A stretch of 8,528 nucleotides of DNA from contig JADFQH010000118.1 of assembly GCA_022561895.1 (NCBI GenBank), forward strand, positions 1 to 8,528. The letters are read 5' to 3'. Shown here in pieces: positions 7,288-8,528 of this stretch (position 1 is the stretch's first letter; every line of letters starts with the position of its first letter). The notes beneath the pieces are model-generated. The model was not told the origin of the DNA. It searched no databases and worked only from the letters and a program-made list of their open reading frames with translations. This DNA is from Methanobacteriota archaeon. GTDB lineage: Archaea > Halobacteriota > Halobacteria > Halobacteriales > Halalkalicoccaceae. The position numbers were made by a program, and so were the translations under genes.

Positions 7288-7302
7288 TTTATAACTATTT
7301 CG
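7288..7302 (-). promoter_or_regulatory. Leaderless promoter for the PH-like/coiled-coil gene
   Basis: On the minus strand CGAAATAGTTATAAAT supplies a BRE-like purine stretch (CGAAA) and the TATA box TTATAAAT (7295-7288). The box centre is about 25 bp before the ATG at 7266. This is the clearest leaderless promoter in the window. Confidence 0.6.
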
Positions 7303-7325
7303 GCAGATGAACGTAAGATGAGAAC

Positions 7326-7332
7326 CTTAAAG
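7326..7332 (+). promoter_or_regulatory. TATA box for the tRNA-Met gene
   Basis: CTTAAAG, preceded by GAGAAC, is centred about 30 bp before the first tRNA base at 7359. This fits a start a few bases ahead of the mature 5' end. Confidence 0.5.
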
Positions 7333-7396
7333 GTCGCCAGCGGACAACCGAGAGATGCGCCCGGGTGGCTTAGCTGGACATAGCGCCGCACTCATA

Positions 7397-7468
7397 GGGT
7401 TTCAGAGTCGAGGCGGCTGCCTTGGAAGCCTCCCATGCCCGCGCCGTGCCACGGCTCGAATCTGGGTT
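7397..7468 (+). other. tRNA-Met intron with bulge-helix-bulge splice sites
   Basis: Positions 32-35 (CUCA, 7391-7394) pair with UGGG (7463-7466) as the 4-bp central helix. The two 3-base bulges are UA|G (7395-7397) and UU|A (7467-7469), with cleavage after the second base of each. The inner helix starts with GGUU (7398-7401) against AAUC (7459-7462). This is the canonical target of the archaeal splicing endonuclease. Two more hairpins lie inside: GAGGC/GCCTC (7410-7414 with 7428-7432) and GCCG/CGGC (7443-7446 with 7452-7455). No C/D-box guide motif is seen. Confidence 0.8.
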
Positions 7469-7482
7469 ATGCGGAGATCGAG

Positions 7483-7504
7483 GGTTCGGAGCCCTCCCCG
7501 GGCA
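7483..7504 (+). repeat. Copy 1 of a 22-bp direct repeat (3' end of tRNA-Met)
   Basis: GGTTCGGAGCCCTCCCCG followed by GGCA is the T-arm and acceptor 3' strand of the tRNA. It recurs at 7655-7676 with one mismatch (G7501 to A7673). The 3' ends of tRNA genes are the usual attachment sites of archaeal tyrosine-recombinase integrases. Confidence 0.8.
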
Positions 7505-7558
7505 CTTTTCGAAACGCCACGAGTCGGAGACGAGTGGCAACGCTCGAAAAGTGCCCGG
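7498..7558. repeat. 15-bp perfect inverted repeat including the tRNA 3' end
   Basis: CCGGGCACTTTTCGA (7498-7512) and TCGAAAAGTGCCCGG (7544-7558) are exact reverse complements. Inside lies a second stem, GCCAC (7516-7520) with GTGGC (7534-7538). The left arm's first seven bases are the last bases of the tRNA gene. It may be a tRNA terminator (no T-run follows), a recombinase site, or a remnant element end. Confidence 0.8.
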
Positions 7559-7580
7559 AAGACGCGACGAACCCGTAGGT

Positions 7581-7605
7581 TCTCACCGAGTAACGCGAGG
7601 TGAGA
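7581..7605. repeat. Hairpin TCTCACC/GGTGAGA
   Basis: TCTCACC (7581-7587) is the exact reverse complement of GGTGAGA (7599-7605), with an 11-base loop. GGTGAG recurs at 7619-7624 and could pair with the left arm instead, so two alternative hairpins are possible. Confidence 0.5.
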
Positions 7606-7619
7606 GCAGGGAGCGGAAG

Positions 7620-7650
7620 GTGAGTGAGCGAAGTGAACGAACGAGAGCGA
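7620..7650. repeat. Low-complexity GAGCGAA/GAACGAA-type repeat
   Basis: GTGAGTGAGCGAAGTGAACG followed by AACGAGAGCGA is a degenerate run of 4-8-base units. Sequences like it are common between haloarchaeal genes. AGTGAGCGA (7623-7631) also recurs at 7705-7713, in module 2. Confidence 0.4.
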
Positions 7651-7654
7651 CCGT

Positions 7655-7676
7655 GGTTCGGAGCCCTCCCCGAGCA
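7655..7676 (+). repeat. Copy 2 of the tRNA-Met 3' end (attachment-site-like)
   Basis: This matches 7483-7504 at 21 of 22 positions, 172 bp downstream. Only the T arm (less its first three bases) and acceptor 3' strand are present, so it is not a second tRNA gene. It is best read as the other end of a former insertion at the tRNA, or as a partial duplication. Confidence 0.75.
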
Positions 7677-7717
7677 TTGACTTTCTACGCGAGTCACGAA
7701 CGTCAGTGAGCGACGAG

Positions 7718-7748
7718 TCTGAAAGCCGTGCCCGGACACACTTTCAGA
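7718..7748. repeat. Inverted repeat TCTGAAAG/CTTTCAGA
   Basis: The two 8-base arms (7718-7725 and 7741-7748) are perfect reverse complements around a 15-base loop that contains GTGCCCGGA. It lies between the end of module 2 and the stop codon of the DUF3006-like gene, and could terminate transcription from either side. Confidence 0.5.
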
Positions 7749-7777
7749 GCGTCTCCCGCGCGTCGTCATGACCTTGA

Positions 7778-8200
7778 TTAGTTCGATAGACACGCAATTC
7801 TGTCTTCGGACCACCGCTGACGTCGTTCAGTTTCGCCGACGAGTGGCCGTATCTCACTCAGCTCGTCGTCTTTGAGGGTAGTGAGGAGAACGTCGCCTTC
7901 CTCGACTGGTGGCAGCTCCGGCCTGAGAACGATCAGTCGATCGATGAGCTCGTCGTTTTCTTCGAGCAGGAGAACGACGAACTGTTCGTCGACGATTCTG
8001 TCGACCACCGCGACATACGTCTCGGGCCGCTTTGAGAGCGCCTCGCTGTTAGCGGGACTCTCCCGGCGCGAAACGCCTTCACAGCGACCGGGAGCGTCTT
8101 CGTCTCCTGCGGCGACAGTTGTCGGTGTAAGGAGGACACCGATTCCAAGCGAGGCAAACGTTTTCAGAACGGTTCGCCGGCGTGTGTTATTCGACTGCAT
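7778..8200 (-). CDS. Tat-exported DUF3006-like small protein, 140 aa
   Basis: The N-terminus has a twin-arginine signal: RRTVLK at 8-13, hydrophobic core FASLGIGVLLTPTTVA, and possible cleavage after A31 (VAA-G). There is no lipobox cysteine, so it should be secreted or held at the cell surface by other means. Residues 61-118 (YVAVVDRIVDEQFVVLLLEE, DRLIVLRPELPPVEEGDVLL and onward) match the pattern of DUF3006: a small beta-rich domain starting with A-V-V-D-R-I/E and containing a P-x-x-x-x-E-G-D-V-L turn. The role of that domain is unknown. The ATG at 8200 is chosen over the upstream ATG at 8470 because the signal peptide then sits at the N-terminus and TTTATC lies 27 bp upstream (leaderless). 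The 8470 extension would also run through the divergent gene. Confidence 0.82.
   Translation of the reverse strand: MQSNNTRRRTVLKTFASLGIGVLLTPTTVAAGDEDAPGRCEGVSRRESPANSEALSKRPETYVAVVDRIVDEQFVVLLLEENDELIDRLIVLRPELPPVEEGDVLLTTLKDDELSEIRPLVGETERRQRWSEDRIACLSN
8187..8192 (+). promoter_or_regulatory. TATA-like box for the SDR gene
   Basis: TTATTC is centred about 29 bp before the ATG at 8219, so the mRNA would be nearly leaderless. It lies within the first codons of the DUF3006-like gene on the other strand. Weak match. Confidence 0.35.
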
Positions 8201-8218
8201 CGTCCCTACTGGCGCGTT

Positions 8219-8528
8219 ATGGCTGATAAAGTTCGTTCGCGAAAATCCAGGCTCAAGGGCAAAGTCGCCGTTGTCACCGGCGCGAGCCGAGGCTTGGGCC
8301 GCGGGATCGCTGTTGCACTCGGACGCTCGGGCGCGACCGTATACGTGACGGGACGTAGCGTCCGTGGGAGACAAAACGCCGCAGACCGTCCCGAGACTAT
8401 CGACGACACGGCGGAGCGGGTCACGGCGAGCGGTGGAACGGGCGTCGCCGTTCGGTGTGACCATACCCACGATGGAGAAGTCGAGTCGCTCTTCGCGCGC
8501 GTGAAAGACGAGCGGGGCCCTCTCGACG
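8219..8528 (+). CDS. Short-chain dehydrogenase/reductase (SDR), N-terminal part (3' end outside window)
   Basis: The first 103 codons show the classical SDR Rossmann start: GKVAVVTGASRGLGRGIAVAL, with the TGxxxGxG cofactor loop at residues 20-27. VYVTGRS follows at the end of the second strand; its Arg suggests NADP(H) preference. The spacer RPETIDDTAERVTASGG and VAVRCDHTHDGEVESLF resemble the DHRS1-like SDR subgroup, in which CDHTxD ends strand four. The NNAG motif and the Tyr-Lys catalytic pair lie beyond the window. Substrate unknown. The ATG at 8219 is supported by a TATA-like box about 29 bp upstream. The gene is divergent from the DUF3006-like gene, with start codons 18 bp apart. Confidence 0.9.
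   Translation, partial: MADKVRSRKSRLKGKVAVVTGASRGLGRGIAVALGRSGATVYVTGRSVRGRQNAADRPETIDDTAERVTASGGTGVAVRCDHTHDGEVESLFARVKDERGPLD
8225..8230 (-). promoter_or_regulatory. TATA box for the DUF3006-like gene
   Basis: On the minus strand, CGAAC then TTTATC, centred 27-28 bp before the ATG at 8200, is a good haloarchaeal leaderless promoter. It lies inside codons 3-4 of the SDR gene on the plus strand. Confidence 0.6.

Larger units (their letters stand above)
7359..7504 (+). tRNA. tRNA-Met (CAU), elongator type, with 72-nt intron
   Basis: The acceptor stem GCCCGGG (7359-7365) pairs fully with CCCGGGC (7497-7503), followed by discriminator A7504; no CCA is encoded. The D stem is GCTT/TAGC (7368-7371 with 7381-7384), with G18-G19 at 7376-7377. 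The anticodon stem CCGCA (7386-7390) pairs with TGCGG (7470-7474), and the loop holds CAT at 7393-7395. The variable loop is AGATC, the T stem GAGGG/CCCTC, and the T loop TTCGGAG. The spliced RNA is 74 nt. The intron lies after position 37. An elongator tRNA-Met with an intron here is known in haloarchaea. The D arm and acceptor are not those of initiator tRNA, and tRNA-Ile2(CAU) is the less likely alternative. Confidence 0.93.
7505..7777. other. Non-coding stretch with two tRNA-end/hairpin modules
   Basis: No credible gene is seen in these 273 bp: the open frames here are Arg/Ser-rich shadows that run through the tRNA or repeats. It holds two modules with the same order: tRNA 3' end, hairpin, GTGCCCGGA. 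Module 1 is 7483-7559 and module 2 is 7655-7736. Between them are a TCTCACC/GGTGAGA hairpin and a GAGCGAA/GAACGAA-type low-complexity run. Module 2 is followed by a further inverted repeat. A small RNA cannot be excluded. Confidence 0.55.

Noticed and set aside
7397..7468. C/D-box guide RNA inside the tRNA intron, as in haloarchaeal tRNA-Trp
   Set aside because: No box C (RUGAUGA) or box D (CUGA) pair in suitable positions.
7355..7709. Open frames running through the tRNA and the repeat region on both strands
   Set aside because: They cross the tRNA and hairpins and give Ser/Arg/Glu low-complexity peptides typical of mis-called genes in haloarchaea.
7505..7777. CRISPR array or insertion sequence in the repeat-rich stretch
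   Set aside because: Repeats are only two diverged modules with unequal spacers; no transposase, no regular spacing and no target-site duplication beyond the tRNA-end copy.
8201..8470. N-terminal extension of the DUF3006-like protein to the ATG at 8470
   Set aside because: Would bury the Tat signal in mid-protein and run antisense through the SDR gene.

Overview
The window looks like haloarchaeal (class Halobacteria) chromosome. It is GC-rich, and its soluble proteins are acidic (runs of D/E). Several genes have an archaeal TATA-like box 25-30 bp before the start codon, as expected for leaderless transcripts. An elongator tRNA-Met(CAU) carries an archaeal intron with a bulge-helix-bulge splice motif. 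No species is claimed.

Left part (1-2612). The 3' end of an M20-family amidohydrolase (+) meets, tail to tail, a gene for a 213-residue haloarchaeal protein of unknown function (-). Upstream of that on the same strand is a BCCT-family (betaine/carnitine/choline-type) transporter. It is split by one apparent missing base near 1845-1862, so it is either a pseudogene or a sequence error. A hairpin terminator and a perfect 7+3+7 palindrome lie in the 52 bp between the two minus-strand genes.

Middle (2613-6413). An AT-rich divergent promoter region separates the BCCT gene from a very small zinc-finger protein (+). Next come a DASS/SLC13-type anion symporter and an MFS permease whose start codon directly follows the DASS stop codon. 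A small winged-helix/zinc-ribbon-like protein (DUF5830-like) follows 32 bp later. The last three probably form one transcription unit, which overlaps tail to tail with the next gene.

Right part (6397-8528). A minus-strand protein with two PH-like halves and a C-terminal coiled coil is transcribed from a strong leaderless promoter, divergently from the tRNA-Met gene. Downstream of the tRNA is a 273-bp non-coding stretch (7505-7777), the most unusual part of the window. It holds a near-perfect second copy of the tRNA 3' end 172 bp away. Each tRNA 3' end is followed by a hairpin of the same architecture and then the 9-mer GTGCCCGGA. The first hairpin is a 15-bp perfect inverted repeat whose left arm includes the last seven bases of the tRNA. 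This looks like scars of repeated integration or duplication at a tRNA attachment site. The window ends with a Tat-exported DUF3006-like small protein (-) and a truncated short-chain dehydrogenase (+). Their starts are only 18 bp apart, so each promoter lies in the other's coding sequence.

The genes do not form one obvious pathway. The common theme is membrane transport (BCCT, DASS, MFS) next to small haloarchaea-specific proteins. No defence system, CRISPR array or intact mobile element was found.
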